A DNA stretch of 64,000 bases from Microvelia longipes (GCA_018340805.1 JACMZG010001911.1:53734629-53798628); one strand, 5' to 3'. Positions 49,677 to 62,639 are shown, counted from the stretch's first letter. A program made the numbers and translations. The notes: generated by a model from the sequence alone, not told the origin.

Positions 49677-50029
49677 TTAACTTTTTTTTGTAAAAAAGCC
49701 TAAAATTTTAATTTAAATATTTAAAATTAGTTTGTTTTTTTACGCTGCTCTCTTTATTTTGAAACATTTCTAAATGTAAAGAGTCCACTTGACGTTGACA
49801 GGGACTTGATTTACTTTAGTAGAGCTAATTTTAAAAAAAATATTAAATTAAATTTGTCAAGAAAAGGAAAAGAGCTTAACATTTAGCAACATAAAAATAA
49901 TATTTTACTTTTCCTAACTACTTTCCTATACAAATATAGAATATATGCTTTTACTATAAATAAAGTGGCTTTAAAGTAGGAACTTTACATCCTCAAAAAA
50001 GTAGAGGAAATGCGTTTATTACTGTCTGC

Positions 50030-50730
50030 GACAGTTTTGTAGTTTTTTTTACTCTCGACAGTTTGTTTTAGACTTCAAAGCCGAAGTCTTTGCCATTTTG
50101 AAAGGGACTTATAAAAATCAAAATCCATAGCAATCTGCTCTGACAGTCAAGCTGCTCTAAAAGCTTAAGTTTCTCCCAATATCAATTATTCTTAGGTATT
50201 AGAATGCTGGGAAGCTCTGGAACAGCTATCTAAACACTTAAAGGTCAATGTAATATGGGTTCCTGGACACACTGGAAACGAAAAAGCCGATAAAGTAGCT
50301 AAAAAAGGGGTATCCACAGGCTTTTGTGGGTCAGACCCTGCAATTGATTGGACAACAAGGGAGGCCAATCCCTTGAAAAAAAATTGGATTTGGAAGGAAA
50401 CTAAAATCATTTGGGAAAACAACACCGGATGCAGACAGTCAACGATGATATTTCCAACATTGGATAGAAGAAAATCTAGATGGCTTCTTGAGTTGAGTAG
50501 GTCTTGTCTCAGACTTATGGTAGGAGTAATCTCTGGGCACTGCAAGCTTAATAGGCATGTATCCTTAATGAAGGCCCAATATTACTGAGAGCCTCCCAAT
50601 ATGTGCAATATGTGAAGACAATAAGGAAGAAACAGCCAAATATTATTTGGCAACGTGTTAAGGGTTAGGAAGGCTCAGGTTTTAAATATTTGAAACTGGA
50701 ACGTTACACGAATTTAATCATTCGAAAATT
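50030..50730 (+). pseudogene. Non-LTR retrotransposon 3' end: RNase H
   Basis: The plus strand carries a decayed RNase H end of a Jockey/R1-type LINE, related to the copy at 38.6-39.9 kb. A QAEVFAIL-like segment appears near 50,070-50,095 and an S-D/T-x-Q-A-A segment near 50,140, both interrupted. The better part starts about 50,200: CWEALEQLSKHLKVNVIWVPG followed by HTGNEKADKVAKKG (to about 50,310). A long open part then holds RWLLELSRSCLRLMVG. After a stop at 50,587 it continues as EDNKEETAK and LRVRKAQV near 50,660, the segment where the 39.7-kb copy resumes. The plus-strand frame 50,373-50,588 belongs to it; the minus-strand frame 50,192-50,545 is its shadow. Confidence 0.85.
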
Positions 50731-50734
50731 AATC

Positions 50735-52930
50735 ATTATTGTATAAAGCAAGTATTTGTAATAATCAGTTTTGTGCCAGAAGGAGTTACCTGAAAATAAG
50801 ACGACACTGGCGCATTCTCGTAGTTGTCATGGCAAAACTACCTACCCACTAGCGCTTCTGTTAACTGGCTACGGTACTAACCTTTTTTTTCCGAAATAAT
50901 AAATCCCAGGATCATCTTTCTTTATCACTAATCAAGAATTGTGTCTTTGACAATGATACTCGACTCAACGTATTTTGTTTTATATTATTTAAGTCACTGA
51001 GGATGTCCACTTAAGGTTGAAAGTGGCTCTGTTATTATTAAATGTTATTGTGGAGAGACTAGGTTTTCTTATGAGTGATAATGAACTCCACCAACAACGC
51101 TCATGGTGTCATATCTGTCTTTATCTGTATATTCTTAGTTTTAATTATTTAAAAGGTGTATTTTCAACGTTGGTTCTGTTATCTTTAATACATTTCTAAA
51201 AAGTTGTTTAAATACAAAAGAAAAACAAGCTTGGTTTCCTTTATATCAGTTTGATTTTGGTTTGAAAAGTTGTAGTGTAGTTTGTCGTGTTGTATATATG
51301 TTGTTGTGTTGTATATGGTTATTAAAGCTAAAGCATATTATTGATTTTAATATTTCGTAAGGTGGTAAAACCATTTACGGGTTTTATTACATTTTAAAAA
51401 GGGTTATTAAACAAAACCTTAATATTGTTTCCCCAACATACAATATACGTAATAATAGATGAATTGCGTGTTTTAATTTTTCTAATTTATTAAATAATTA
51501 TGTTGGAAGAGAAGAACAATGATGAAAAAGTTATATGAAATTATAACTTTACAAACAAGAGAAATAAATAAATAAATAATAAGTATAAACTGACATGCTC
51601 GTAATTTTTACCCTTCTCTAAACTTGTTCCACATTTTCTCTCCCACCCACCCCTTCCAATATTCTTCTGAACTTCCCAAAAGAAGTTCTTTTGAGTAGTT
51701 CTTCTGAACTGCCCAACTATGTGTGAAAGCGTTTTGTGTAATATGCAACACCTCTTGTGTTATCCTGCCTGATTATCTCCTTGTGACTTTTTATCCGCTA
51801 GGAAAATATGTGGTAATTCTGAAATAATGTTAGGACAGAAAATAGTGTTACCCAGATTTATTACAACAAACAGGTAAATTTATGTAGAGCTAAATACATT
51901 AAAATATCACGAACTCCCATGGCTTGGAAATAACATTTTCTAGCCTAGGCTAGAAAAGCAAAGTAAGTTATTAGATATTTTTTGTAAATTTTAAATAATA
52001 CTTTTTTGAGATCGGGGACTCTTAATACTTTCGGAGCCAATAATTAAAGTTGTTTTGGGGAGCCCCTTTCCCTTAGTTTTTCCGTTTCAGATCAAAAGGA
52101 GAAAAGAGGCCAGTAAGAAATATTACGACCACCGAGACGCAGCCTCGGTTGGCAAATTGTAAATAACCTGCCACGGCTTCGCCTCTTCAGGTATTTTCTG
52201 TAGCCTATCCTTGTCTTAGGCTCCGGAGAAAATTTTAAACTAGACGTTATTATTTCATTACCTTACTTCTTACACACATAACTATTATCAATAAGCGTTT
52301 CAAATGTATATCTATAGACGTATCTAAAGCAATTATTTAAAAAAAAATAACATATTATATTAATACATAATTAGACATAAACTAATGGAAAATTTATTTT
52401 ATTTCTTAAGACCTATATCAGTCTAGGCTGTTAATTTTATGGGCTTAGCTTAACTTATTTTATTTTAGTTTTAACTAAATTGTATAAGGAAAACTTATCA
52501 AAATTATATTTACGTCATTCTCTGACATATATTCGAGGTATTAATGTGCACTAACTGAAAAAACATTTTGAAATCACTCACTGTAAAAAATTTTAAACCA
52601 TTTGTATGAACTGTAAAAATACGTGTATTTTTAAATTTGAAGTCAAACAAATGCTTAACAAAGCACTTAACAAAATTAAAAATTCATGATCCTGTTTCTA
52701 ATAATTTTAAGTGAAATCTTGCTATAGCAAAATTTCACCAAAAAATATAAAAACAAATTATCCAAACAAACAACAGTTTGGGGCTTACGGACTGCTTCGT
52801 GCCGACTAGAACTCTCTCGCAAGACTTCACAAAAATCTACTCTTGGATTGTTATTAGCATTAGTTCAAGCGAGTTCTAGAGCCACCTGCTTGACCTGCAT
52901 TCCCTTCTTGATTCCTTTAAAGGTATTGCC
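50735..52930. other. Intergenic, no gene seen
   Basis: AT-rich. There are local repeats at 51,655-51,715 (cttctgaact twice) and 51,270-51,310 (gtgttgtatatatgttgttg). A patch at 52,120-52,200 has short inverted halves (cgaggc, gcctcg, gcttcgcctc). No coding region is seen. Confidence 0.4.
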
Positions 52931-52931
52931 C

Positions 52932-52934
<3 letters not shown>

Positions 52935-52981
<47 letters not shown>

Positions 52982-52990
52982 TATATATAT
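52935..52990. repeat. (AT)n microsatellite
   Basis: TA array with an aatatt interruption. Confidence 0.95.
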
Positions 52991-53144
52991 AGCTCTGTAA
53001 AATCAAGGCCCGGTCGCAAGTCCGTGGGTCAGAGCACAACTCTTTTATCGTCTGCAGCTTTCATATCTACTTTCAACTAGTCTCCATAGCCATCGCCTAT
53101 ACGGTTTTAAGAAGAACTCTTCGGTAGCTGATCTATATATAGGT

Positions 53145-53322
<178 letters not shown>

Positions 53323-53406
53323 CATGTGTCAAATCCTCAACGCCTGTGGGATAATATTTTATTATTGTGAGGATAATGAAATTAAGAGTTTTAGCTAGTA
53401 GGGCAG

Positions 53407-53900
53407 GAGAAAATATACTAGAAAAACTATAAACCTAGTCAAAGGTGCAGTGCCGTAAAGGGGAGGGTAGAAGTACCGAGATTTTCCCTGGAGCAGTGTG
53501 TGCGTAAACTCTAGGGGTTCTCATTGGAGTGGCATTTAGAAATGCGATAACACTAAAATGACCCAACGGGTTCAAGCATAAAGAAATAAAATAAAGAAAA
53601 ATAACTATAAATTTTTAATAATTTGTAGTGTTGGTCAATCTTACTTTTCTGATTTTCCAGGGGGGGCTCAATTGACTCGTTTGAACCCTCTCCTCGTGGA
53701 TGCCCATGGATCAGAGTAGCTCGTGGAAATAGAGAAAATTATACTAGACACATTGCAAACCTGGCCAAAGGTGTAGTCTCGGAAAGAGAGAACCAAAGAG
53801 AGTAGAAGTACCGAGAGTTCTGAGTACTTAGTAAAGTGGCATTCAAGACAGTAGAAACGCTAAAAAAATCCAACGTGTTCAAGAGTGAAAAATAGCGTTC
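53407..53900 (+). repeat. Direct duplication of ~180 bp
   Basis: Block 1 (53,407-53,585) and block 2 (53,730-53,896) share, in order: gagaaaatatactaga, aaacctagtcaaaggtg, tagaagtaccgaga, gtggcattta, and acccaacgggttcaag, with moderate divergence. About 145 unrelated bases lie between. Neither encodes anything recognisable. Confidence 0.75.
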
Positions 53901-53976
53901 AAAATATTAATCAGGGTGACATTACATGATATTCATATTTTTGAGAATAAATCTTACAATGCTTGGTATTACAATA

Positions 53977-53979
<3 letters not shown>

Positions 53980-54070
<91 letters not shown>
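53980..54070. repeat. (AT)n microsatellite
   Basis: About 90 bases of TA with one interruption. It creates a false open frame with a run of Ile-Tyr. Confidence 0.97.
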
Positions 54071-54071
<1 letters not shown>

Positions 54072-54074
54072 CTA

Positions 54075-55235
54075 TGCGTGCGTGTGTTGTGTCAATGCAT
54101 TAAAACGGAAGTTGAATTGTAATTTGATTAAATATTATTTATTCACTTTAAATACTTTTCTGATAAAATATGATTAAATAAAATATTTCTATTTGAATTT
54201 TATTAAATAAAAACATTTCTATTTCAAGAAAAGAAAACAAAAGCAGTGTACATTGTTTTACTTTGTATTCATATTTGATGTTGTGAAGTGTCGACGATAT
54301 ACTTCAACACTTCTAACCTAAGGCGCGTGCTTTGAATACTTAATACATCATAATAGCAAAAGAAAATAAAGTCAACTCTCTTACTCTTTAAGTTAGATGG
54401 CCTTTTACCAGAAATATTCTATAATTATTAATTCTTTTAAATAAAGTGTACAATTAGAGCGATGGTGTTTAACCTGTTTTAAACATTTTAATTAATGGTG
54501 ACGTTAGATCATCTTTTATTTGTGAGAGCATTAGAAATAATCATATGAGCTACAATTCTTTTAAAGTAACAAGACTATAGAAAGGGGTTTTAAAGAAGGC
54601 AGCTGACAAAATTATAAGCTTAAAATCCGAGATTTATTCAAACTGAAACAATATAATACAAAATACTCATTTAAAAAACTAGATAAAGACTAATGAAAAA
54701 GATGAGAAAAACAGTGAACTGAAAACAAGTGAAGGTTACAAATACAGGATGATTTCAGGATAAATCAAATAAAGGAAGGTTTCAGGATAAAGCAAATACA
54801 GGAAATTCAACGGTGTTGTCAGTTCAATTAGTTTTACATATTGTATTAGAGCCAAAATATAAAAAAATATAAACTAACAATTTTAAATAATAGATAAACT
54901 ATGCGATTAAAAAATAGTACATATCACTTGATAATCGTTTTTTATTCATAGAATTCACGGTTTAAATAAAATTTAGTTTTGAAGAGAATTTTTTAATATA
55001 TATTTTACTAGTAAGAACTCACCTACCGCTCTCCTCTTACATATCTTCATGCTCTGCAAATTGGAGACAGTGCATACTATGCTTCGGAATTAGTGTCAGA
55101 TATATCTTCGTGGACGTAAGAACTGAAATTAAAATAATTCCTCATTATTAAATTTTATGCGTGATATTTTAAGACATTTAATCAATATTTTAACTTTTTC
55201 TTATATTTTAAATCTGTTTTACGTAAGTAGGAAAT
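54075..55235. other. Intergenic, no gene seen
   Basis: AT-rich non-coding sequence. A short direct repeat, ttcaggataaa..caaataaagga, lies near 54,750-54,800. Confidence 0.4.
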
Positions 55236-55239
55236 AATT

Positions 55240-55590
55240 AAAAACGGCTGACTCATTCAAAATCATTACAATTCAAGGTAACAATCTATATCTAAACTGC
55301 TGGCTCATATATAATATTTTCAAAGTAACATTCTGTGTTAGAGAAGCTGTCTTATTTACAAATAATATACTTCAAAGTAACGAAATATGCTAGAAGCGGC
55401 TGTTTTATTCACAATCAATGTACTTCAAAGTAAAACAATATGTTAGAGACTGCTGCTTTATTCAGAAACATTATACTTCAAGCAACACTCTATACAATAA
55501 AATAATGTCTTATTTAAAATCCTTATGCATTAAGGGAGCACTTTTTATTAGAAACTGCTGTCTCATTCAATATCATTATACGTCATCTTC
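55240..55590 (+). repeat. ~57-bp tandem repeat, about 6 degenerate copies
   Basis: The recurring order is gctg(t)cttattca, then aatcattatacttcaaagta, then ac, then atatgttagaaa. Copies begin near 55,246, 55,298, 55,349, 55,398, 55,451 and 55,557. The 88-codon frame at 55,418-55,684 is a reading of the array. Confidence 0.78.
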
Positions 55591-55689
55591 ATTATATGTT
55601 TCAAGTGTTTTTAAGACCTTCTCAATGGCTGTTACCGAGTTGTCCAGAGTACAGTTATCGTACCTCAATGTGCATTTATGCTAGAAAGT

Positions 55690-56735
55690 TGAAACTTGTT
55701 ACGAAATTAAAGCTATAGACCTAGTTTTGATATCCGCAAAATAATTTTTTATCATTGACCGTTTAACGGTTGCGCGAAAATTTAAAATATTCACACTTAT
55801 AAGACTAACGAATGTGCTGACAATAAGTTTCATCTTAATGTCAGCATAAGTTAAATTTTTACATTTTTTGAACAAGCAGTAAATTTCCAGTGAATTACAA
55901 CACAACATGATATAGATAATTAAGTGGAAAATTTGGGAAACGAATTTTTCCAAAAGGTGTTTGATTCGTATTGGTTGCGTGCCAGAATAGAAGAAAATAA
56001 GCTTTGCCAAGAACCTTAATACCACAAGCAGAGTAATATGATGGTTTCTTTACACTTCGTATTAAACGGCTCGATAAACCTTAAAAGGAATCATGAATTA
56101 TTTGAGACAATTCTTTTCCCATTGTATTTCCCAAAAATTGGGAGAACAGAGGATCTTTTACATCCTTCTCCGATAGGATGGAAAAGGGATTGAATAGAAT
56201 GATAGAGAACCATTAGTAAAAAACATATATATACCAATCAGTGAATACTGAACGTAGATGGGAAAAATTGGCTGCCATTTCATTTCCCATTCCAATCCAT
56301 CTCATTTTTAGAAGGTAAGAGGGCATAAAGAATTTAAAATATTTTTAATTATTAATTATAGCAATTAGTTAGCACGTTGAATGAAAATACCCGCCAACAT
56401 TAAAACAATTTTAAATAAGAGCAATTTATAATAAAAGAATCGCTCAAGGAAAAATGTAAAAGAATAAGATATTAAAACAAAATACTTCTTCGTCAAAGTT
56501 TTTTGGTAATATTAAATTAGTTGTAAAATTTTCATTATTTTATTCAAACAAAGACGGTAGAGTGGTGAAAAGGAAATATTTTTCCAGATGAGAATTTGTC
56601 AAATTGACGCTGTTATTTAGCCTTGTAAAGCTCCCTCGAGCTGCTCTTATAAGGCTTGCTCTCTTTGATTATGAAAAGAGTTCTAGGTTACCACGTTATG
56701 TGAATATTAAACAGGCATTTTACCGAAAAATATTT
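55690..56735. other. Intergenic, no gene seen
   Basis: AT-rich, with an R4 phrase at 55,690-55,760 (gttgaaacttgttac .. atagacctagttttgatatc). The 108-codon minus-strand frame at 55,699-56,025 overlaps this repeat and has no recognisable domain. Confidence 0.4.
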
Positions 56736-56739
56736 AGAA

Positions 56740-57730
56740 TAAGGTTATGTGCATTCTCTGTCTCTCTCTCTGATGCTTTATTCAACCAGCTCTTATGTTT
56801 TGTCTCTTTTCTCTTCATTACTCTTTGAAATTTCCTTTCTCACACTCTTTTTTTCACTAGCTGATACTCTCTCTTACTATTCCCCTTTTTATACTCTCGA
56901 ACATTTCCATGTCTTTTTAAACATCTCGCTTTTCCTTCACGCTCTTATTTTCGTGTCTGTACATTTCCTTTACTTAAACATTTCTCAAATCTCTTTCAAA
57001 TTTTATTTTCATCGCCTTATTTCTATTTCATTATTCCACACTAGTTCTAGGAGTTTTGTGTCAATATTTGTCATTCGCACTACTGATTATTTACTGTCTT
57101 TGCTTTACCTCTCTCACTCTCTCTTATTCCCATTGCAGTCCTATAGTTACATTCCTTTTACACTAATGCATTCTATCATCCTTTAAAAACCTTCTATTTC
57201 TCCTATTGATACTTCGTAATATCACTCTCTTTTAAACTGTTCCATTGTATTATTTCTCTAAACTCTTTCCTATTATAACTAATAGTCCCATATTACCATT
57301 TTGCATTCTAACTCCTCTCAAAAGATTCTCTATCCTTCTAAATTCTCTTTTATTTACTATTCATATTATAAGTTTTATTTAACTCTACTCGTATTATTCA
57401 CCTTTCCATCATTTTTCGATTATTTTGCTGTTACCTTTTCAAATTTGAAACACGTACTCTTCATGTTTTTTTTTGCTAATATTCATTCAATATTATCACA
57501 CGTTTAAAATTTCCATTTTAAGACATCTCATTCCATTTCTCACTAATAATGAAATCTACATACAGATTTTACCCTTTTCTATCTCTTTTCTCCTTCTGAC
57601 TCTTTCCTCTATACCAGCTTTTATACCACTCTTTATATGTCCTTCCCATCCCAATAACCCCACAAAACATTTCTATAAGAGTTTAAATGTGAATGCGGCT
57701 TCTAAATACCATCCCATGCATGCTAAATAA
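56740..57730 (+). other. ~1-kb pyrimidine-rich strand
   Basis: For nearly a kilobase the plus strand is strongly enriched in C and T (tctctctctctgatgcttta, ctctctcactctctcttattcc). Several long frames (56,604-56,828, 56,749-57,186, 57,301-57,507 and 57,473-57,730) follow from this, giving Phe/Leu/Ser-rich peptides with no domain. They are judged not to be genes. Such asymmetry can come from an old microsatellite-like expansion or from transcription-linked strand bias. Confidence 0.65.
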
Positions 57731-58345
57731 CCTCTATTAAATAGGTAGCGTTATTTTTAATAAAATAAATATTTCCCTACAAAATTGTATATTGTTGTAC
57801 ACATATATAAAAATAAAAACAAATTTCAAGCTTATTGCTTATTTTGTTAGGATAAAAACAAAATATAATAAAATGTTTTAAAGCTAAGATAAGAAAGTGA
57901 CATTTACTTTATATCTTATCACGCCACTTTTAGCTAAAATTCAGCTTGTTGTTTTCTTTCTTGAGTTTTGATAATAAGAAAATATAACAATGGTGGTTAA
58001 AAACAAATTATAACACGTGCATGGTTAAAACAAAGTTTTGCTTCTATATTTTTAAAAAAAATAAAATGTTTTTTTTCCTGTTTTCAATAGACAAGATATA
58101 TTATTTCCTGCATGTACCGTCGTGACGACATAACATGCATGATGAATCTTCCTTTTTTCCGATTTATATATCTTAAAATGCTAAATATTAATTTTATATC
58201 TGTAGTTCAATCATTTTAAATTGTAATTCCATGTTCTGTTCTTCTGGTGGTATTCCTAACAGCTTAAATAAAGCATCTAGGTGTCTTGTTTCAAAGTCAA
58301 CAGTGTTTTGTTTAAGAATAAATTAATTTTTCAAAGTCAATTTCT

Positions 58346-58384
58346 TTTATGAATTCGGCCAGCTTGGCCGAAACGTCGCCACAT
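58346..58384 (+). ncRNA. Possible degenerate hammerhead-like motif
   Basis: ttatgaattcggccagcttg followed by gccgaaacgtcgcc has a stem-loop (GGCC-AGCTT-GGCC, 58,357-58,369) between a TTATGA and a GAAAC. This resembles hammerhead ribozymes, where CTGATGA, stem II and GAAA follow each other. The first core element differs at two positions (TTATGA against CTGATGA), so self-cleavage is not expected. Penelope-type retroelements carry such motifs, but no Penelope coding sequence is visible nearby. Confidence 0.2.
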
Positions 58385-58576
58385 TAATTTATTTTTTTAA
58401 TATCCCGTATTTTTTAATATCTAGGACTATCAACATTAAAAAAATATGAATTTAAAATTCGTGCCAAATATCTCTCTCGAAAAATAAATTTTTATGATTT
58501 TATATTTAATTTGATTGAGCGGGCACCTTATGTTAACAAGGAAAACCAACTTTTTAAATGTTTCAGTCAATATACA

Positions 58577-58824
<248 letters not shown>

Positions 58825-58829
58825 CGGAA

Positions 58830-60550
58830 GGCGCTAGACTCTTCAACATAACTTTCTAACCATGAGTAAAAAATTTTAAGTCTCTTCGACAAATAGTGAC
58901 AGAAAAATTAAATCAATTAAGGAAATACAAAAATGGTACGAGTGGCTCAGCCTTAACGTATTATTATCAAATAAAACATGAGACCAATTCTAGGAATTGA
59001 TGACTTCTTAAAGCTAGTGAAATTCCAGGCGATTAATCTTTATAATACATTTTCTAGATCTAGTTAGGTGTTTCAACTTAGACACCCAATAAAATTTAAA
59101 TATTTCCATAGAAACTTGTGAAAAACAGCATTTTAAGTTAAACTTTAATAGTTATTACTATACACTCACAAAATACTCATATACTTGATTCCGAGTTTTT
59201 CACTCCAGAATTATAATACTTCAATGTACTTTGTTTCTTAAAATTTAATTTTCTTAAACTAAATTAATTATAAGTTGTAAATTAATAATTTAATCACACA
59301 AATTAAGTTAAAGAGTTCTTTAGTTATAGATAATAAATTTTCACATGAATAGATTTTTAAAATACGTTTTCCAGATTAAGGTCACTCACTATAAAGAGAT
59401 TCATCCAATGCAGTAGAAAATTACTTCATCAATTTTTACAAAGAATGAAAGTATAATCAGGACTAAAGAGTTGAAGCTATAGGGAACCACTTATTTCAAG
59501 AAAACTGAAATTTGTGCGATTTTATTAAATTTTGAGCATGCGTAACAATATGAAAGCCTTTATGTTCTGGATAGGCAGACCATGTTTTTCCTTCATAATT
59601 TAAGGTATATTTTCAGAAAATTTGGTTTTAAGTAGTACAAAATGAGTCACATTTTTTCAGGCCCGGCTCTTGGACTAAACCAACTTCATACAAAAAACCA
59701 CTTGTAGTATTAGACACATTCACCATGGACAATTTAAGAGAAAATCAGTTTCAGATTTATAATGGGAACACATTACTATTCCTTTATACCTATAGTATAA
59801 ATTTAGAAAGGTAAAAAGTCACTGAAAAAAAAAACTTTAGGCCAACATTAACTCTAGATCCCAATACAACGAATGCGGCAGCAAAGATATATTGAGAAGA
59901 AAGGAACTTGAATTAAATTTTTTTGTGACTTCCAATCTAATTTGACCTACATAATTTTCTTTCTCCTTCGAAACTACTCTTTTGTCATCAATCGTCTCTT
60001 TTAACATCACAACAAATGATCAGCAAAAAATTGTCAAGTACATTTTTTACTACTTTCAAAAAGAAAGGCTCTCGATCTGATAAACAATGGGGCTTGGAAT
60101 TGAGCCCAATTTTCTCCGTAAGTATAGAGATACGTATCAGTTATATGTATGTGGAAACCGTTTAGAATTTCGTGCCAAGTTTTTCTTCAAGTTAAGTTTT
60201 AGTTTTTATAGCATATAGTCATTTCCTATATTTTGATAAATATATAAGAAAATAGATGCTTCGCATTGTTTTTTTTTTTCTTTTTTGAGGGGCTATTCTT
60301 TTATAATCATATGTTTATATTTTATTCTTATTATTAAACCTTAATTGATTACAACATAAGTCCTTCTTTTCCACACGCTTTATTTGGCAGAATGGGCTTT
60401 TAGCATACATCATTACTAGAGGTACCCAGCCATTAATTATCCAGATCCTCCTTTAAAAATGTTAAGAAGGTGAAATGTACATAATATTTATTTATAATAC
60501 CTAAAAAGTAGTCGTCCTTAGTTCAGTTTAAGGATCCACAATATATACAT
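58830..60550. other. Intergenic, no gene seen
   Basis: AT-rich non-coding sequence with no recognised repeat or RNA. Confidence 0.4.
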
Positions 60551-60554
60551 AATT

Positions 60555-60950
60555 TTTAAAGCACAATATAATTGTGGGAGATACACCTAGGAAATGTAAC
60601 AAGCAAAATGCAATGCTACATCTGGGAAACTGTTCCATCATTCGACATTCGTCATCATTGATGGCTCAACATAATGTCATGTCCCACTCTTTTTCGTTAC
60701 GTCTAACTCATCAGGGTGCCGACAGAGCCTGGACTCACTCTGTCCTTCAATTAATTCCGAAGAATATAGTGTGAAGTTTTTACCAGTTCCCAGACGTAGC
60801 ATTACATCTTGCTAGTTACATTTCTTACACATTACTAGTTTACTAGTTTACATTACTAGTTACTCCATATCATTAATGGTGTCTCTCGCACAATTATATT
60901 GTGTCAACTATTCATGCTTTGCAAAACTCGGTAGTACCAAATGATATATG
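60555..60950 (+). mobile_element. MITE family M2, copy with inverted ends
   Basis: The left end acaatataattgtgggagat followed by acacc is the inverse of the right end ggtgtctctcgcacaattat plus attgtgtc near 60,880-60,910. Inside the left end, gaaatgtaacaagcaaaatg plus ctacatctggg is mirrored near 60,785-60,825 (cccagacgtagcatt .. ttgctagttacatttc). The left half is shared with 24,915-25,130. The sequence after the right end (gtcaactattcatgctttgc) matches, inverted, what precedes the 24.9-kb copy, so the true end lies slightly further out. There is no transposase. Confidence 0.75.
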
Positions 60951-61011
60951 GCTAAACAAGCTTTACCAGAAGGGGTTTATACAGTAGGTCTGCAGTGGAT
61001 TGGTTTTCCAT

Positions 61012-61296
61012 GATAGTTGCGACTATATTCTCTGATAAACAATTACTCAGACTCTACAGTGAAAAATCGTCAAAAAGTCACAGTATAAGAATTCAACTAT
61101 AAAAAGATAAGGATTACCAGGACAGGTTCATCCAGATCCAGACGTAGCTGTAATTAAAAGCTACGTCTGGATCTGGATGAACCTGTCCTGGTAATCTTTA
61201 TCTTTTTATAGTTGAATTCTTATACTGTGACTTTTTGACGATTTTTCACTGTAGAGTCTGAGTAATTGTTTATCAGAGAATATAGTCGCAACTATC
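61012..61296. repeat. Near-perfect 285-bp palindrome
   Basis: The arms are 61,012-61,149 and 61,159-61,296 (138 bases each) around a 9-base loop (gtaattaaa). I found one mismatch, at aagataaggatt against its partner. It begins gatagttgcgactatattct and the centre is gacgtagct / agctacgtc. There is no coding frame. It could be a very recent foldback insertion, a recent inverted duplication, or a template-switch product. No clear target duplication was found. Confidence 0.93.
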
Positions 61297-61320
61297 GACC
61301 TAGATAGTCGCGAAACACCT

Positions 61321-61578
61321 AGATGATATTAGGCGAGTTTTATTAAAGTAGAGAAGAATTATATCATCTTAGGTAAGTGTAATGAAAAAGTAGGAGAACT
61401 AGATGATATAAGGTGGGTGCGATTAAAGTGGGGAAGAATTAGATGATATTAGGTGAATTTTATTAAAGCGAGGAAGAATTAGATGATATTAGGTGAATTT
61501 TATTATAGTCGGAAAGAATTTGATGATATTGGGTAATAATAGTGATTAAAGCAGAGAAGAATTAGATGATATTAGGTC
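61321..61578 (+). repeat. 40-bp tandem repeat, about 6.4 copies
   Basis: The unit is agatgatattaggtgaatt plus ttattaaagcgaggaagaatt. Units start near 61,321, 61,361, 61,401, 61,441, 61,481 and 61,521, with a partial at 61,564. They are diverged except for the two central ones. The array starts just 24 bases after the palindrome. Confidence 0.88.
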
Positions 61579-61579
61579 A

Positions 61580-62450
61580 GACTATAAAACTAATTTTGGA
61601 GCAAGGGAAAAAATATTTTAGACTACCGCCATGGGAAGACCAAGACAGATGGAGAGATAAAGTCCTAAATTTGCGATATAGAGGATAGCAATTACAGGTG
61701 ATATAGTAGGAAAGCAAGGACGAGAAAAGTAGGTAGACTAGCCAAAGCATTACCGAGCAAGATATCTGTAATACTCTGTAAGTAAGAGTTTCTTAGATTA
61801 GAATTAAGTATCCACAAAGGTCTATATTTCGGTAAGCCTGATTATTTTCTATGTATTTGCCAATTATTTTAGATAATAGCTGAATAAAAATTGCATTTTT
61901 ATATAATAATAGCTAACACCCCTTTTAATTATGGATTTCGAGATTTCCCCATTGCTCTACTCTCAGTGATAACTATTTTTACTCAAAATCTGATTTCTAA
62001 CTACACAAACCTTGGCAAAAAAAGTTATTTTTACACCATTGTTAAAACTTATTAATGACTGTTTTACAACCTCTCAGAAGTAATATTTTTAATTTTCAAA
62101 CTATTGTAATTCCCTACTGTTACACCCAATATGTCATAAATCTCTTTACAACGTTGGTTTAACAATAAAAAAATGTTTTATTGCATAGAGTTCGCTTTTT
62201 CTTGTAATGTTTGAACAAAAACAGTCTATTTAGGTGGAATTTTACGACTGCTCTTACTGCCTCCCTAGTAATGAGTTGTGAAAATGAAAACGAAAAGCTT
62301 TCCCTTTATTTTACACGGAAAAAGTAAAAATATAAAATAAATAGTGAAAAAAAACTTCACAGAAGTACAAAGTAACAAAAAAATTGATGTATCCTCTTCT
62401 TGAACTCAAAAGGGAAATAAGTAAAATGCAAAACTTCAAAATGGGTGAGC
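61580..62450. other. Intergenic, no gene seen
   Basis: 61,600-61,770 (gcaagggaaaaaatatttta, atgggaagaccaagacagat, gtaggtagactagccaaagc) vaguely recalls the end of a retroelement reading frame, but no motif could be confirmed. The rest is AT-rich. Confidence 0.35.
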
Positions 62451-62456
62451 CGAACG

Positions 62457-62546
62457 AATTTTATGAAAGGAATAAGCTTATAAAATAATTTGATAAAAGG
62501 TATGAGCTCATAAAATAATTTTATAAAAGGTATAAGCTTATAAAAT
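62457..62546 (+). repeat. 30-bp tandem repeat, 3 copies
   Basis: Three consecutive units of aattttataaaaggtataag plus cttataaaat, each differing at one to three positions. Confidence 0.92.
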
Positions 62547-62639
62547 AATTCTAAATAATAGAATTATACATTACAGTATAATACATTCATAGATCATAAT
62601 ATAACATTTAAATAATATAATAATAATAATAATGACAAT

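Noticed and set aside
50192..50545. 117-codon minus-strand frame
   Set aside because: It is the antisense of the RNase H remnant on the plus strand.
56749..57186. 145-codon hydrophobic frame as a membrane protein
   Set aside because: Overlapping long frames and the Phe/Leu/Ser composition follow from the pyrimidine-rich strand. No domain or start context supports a gene.
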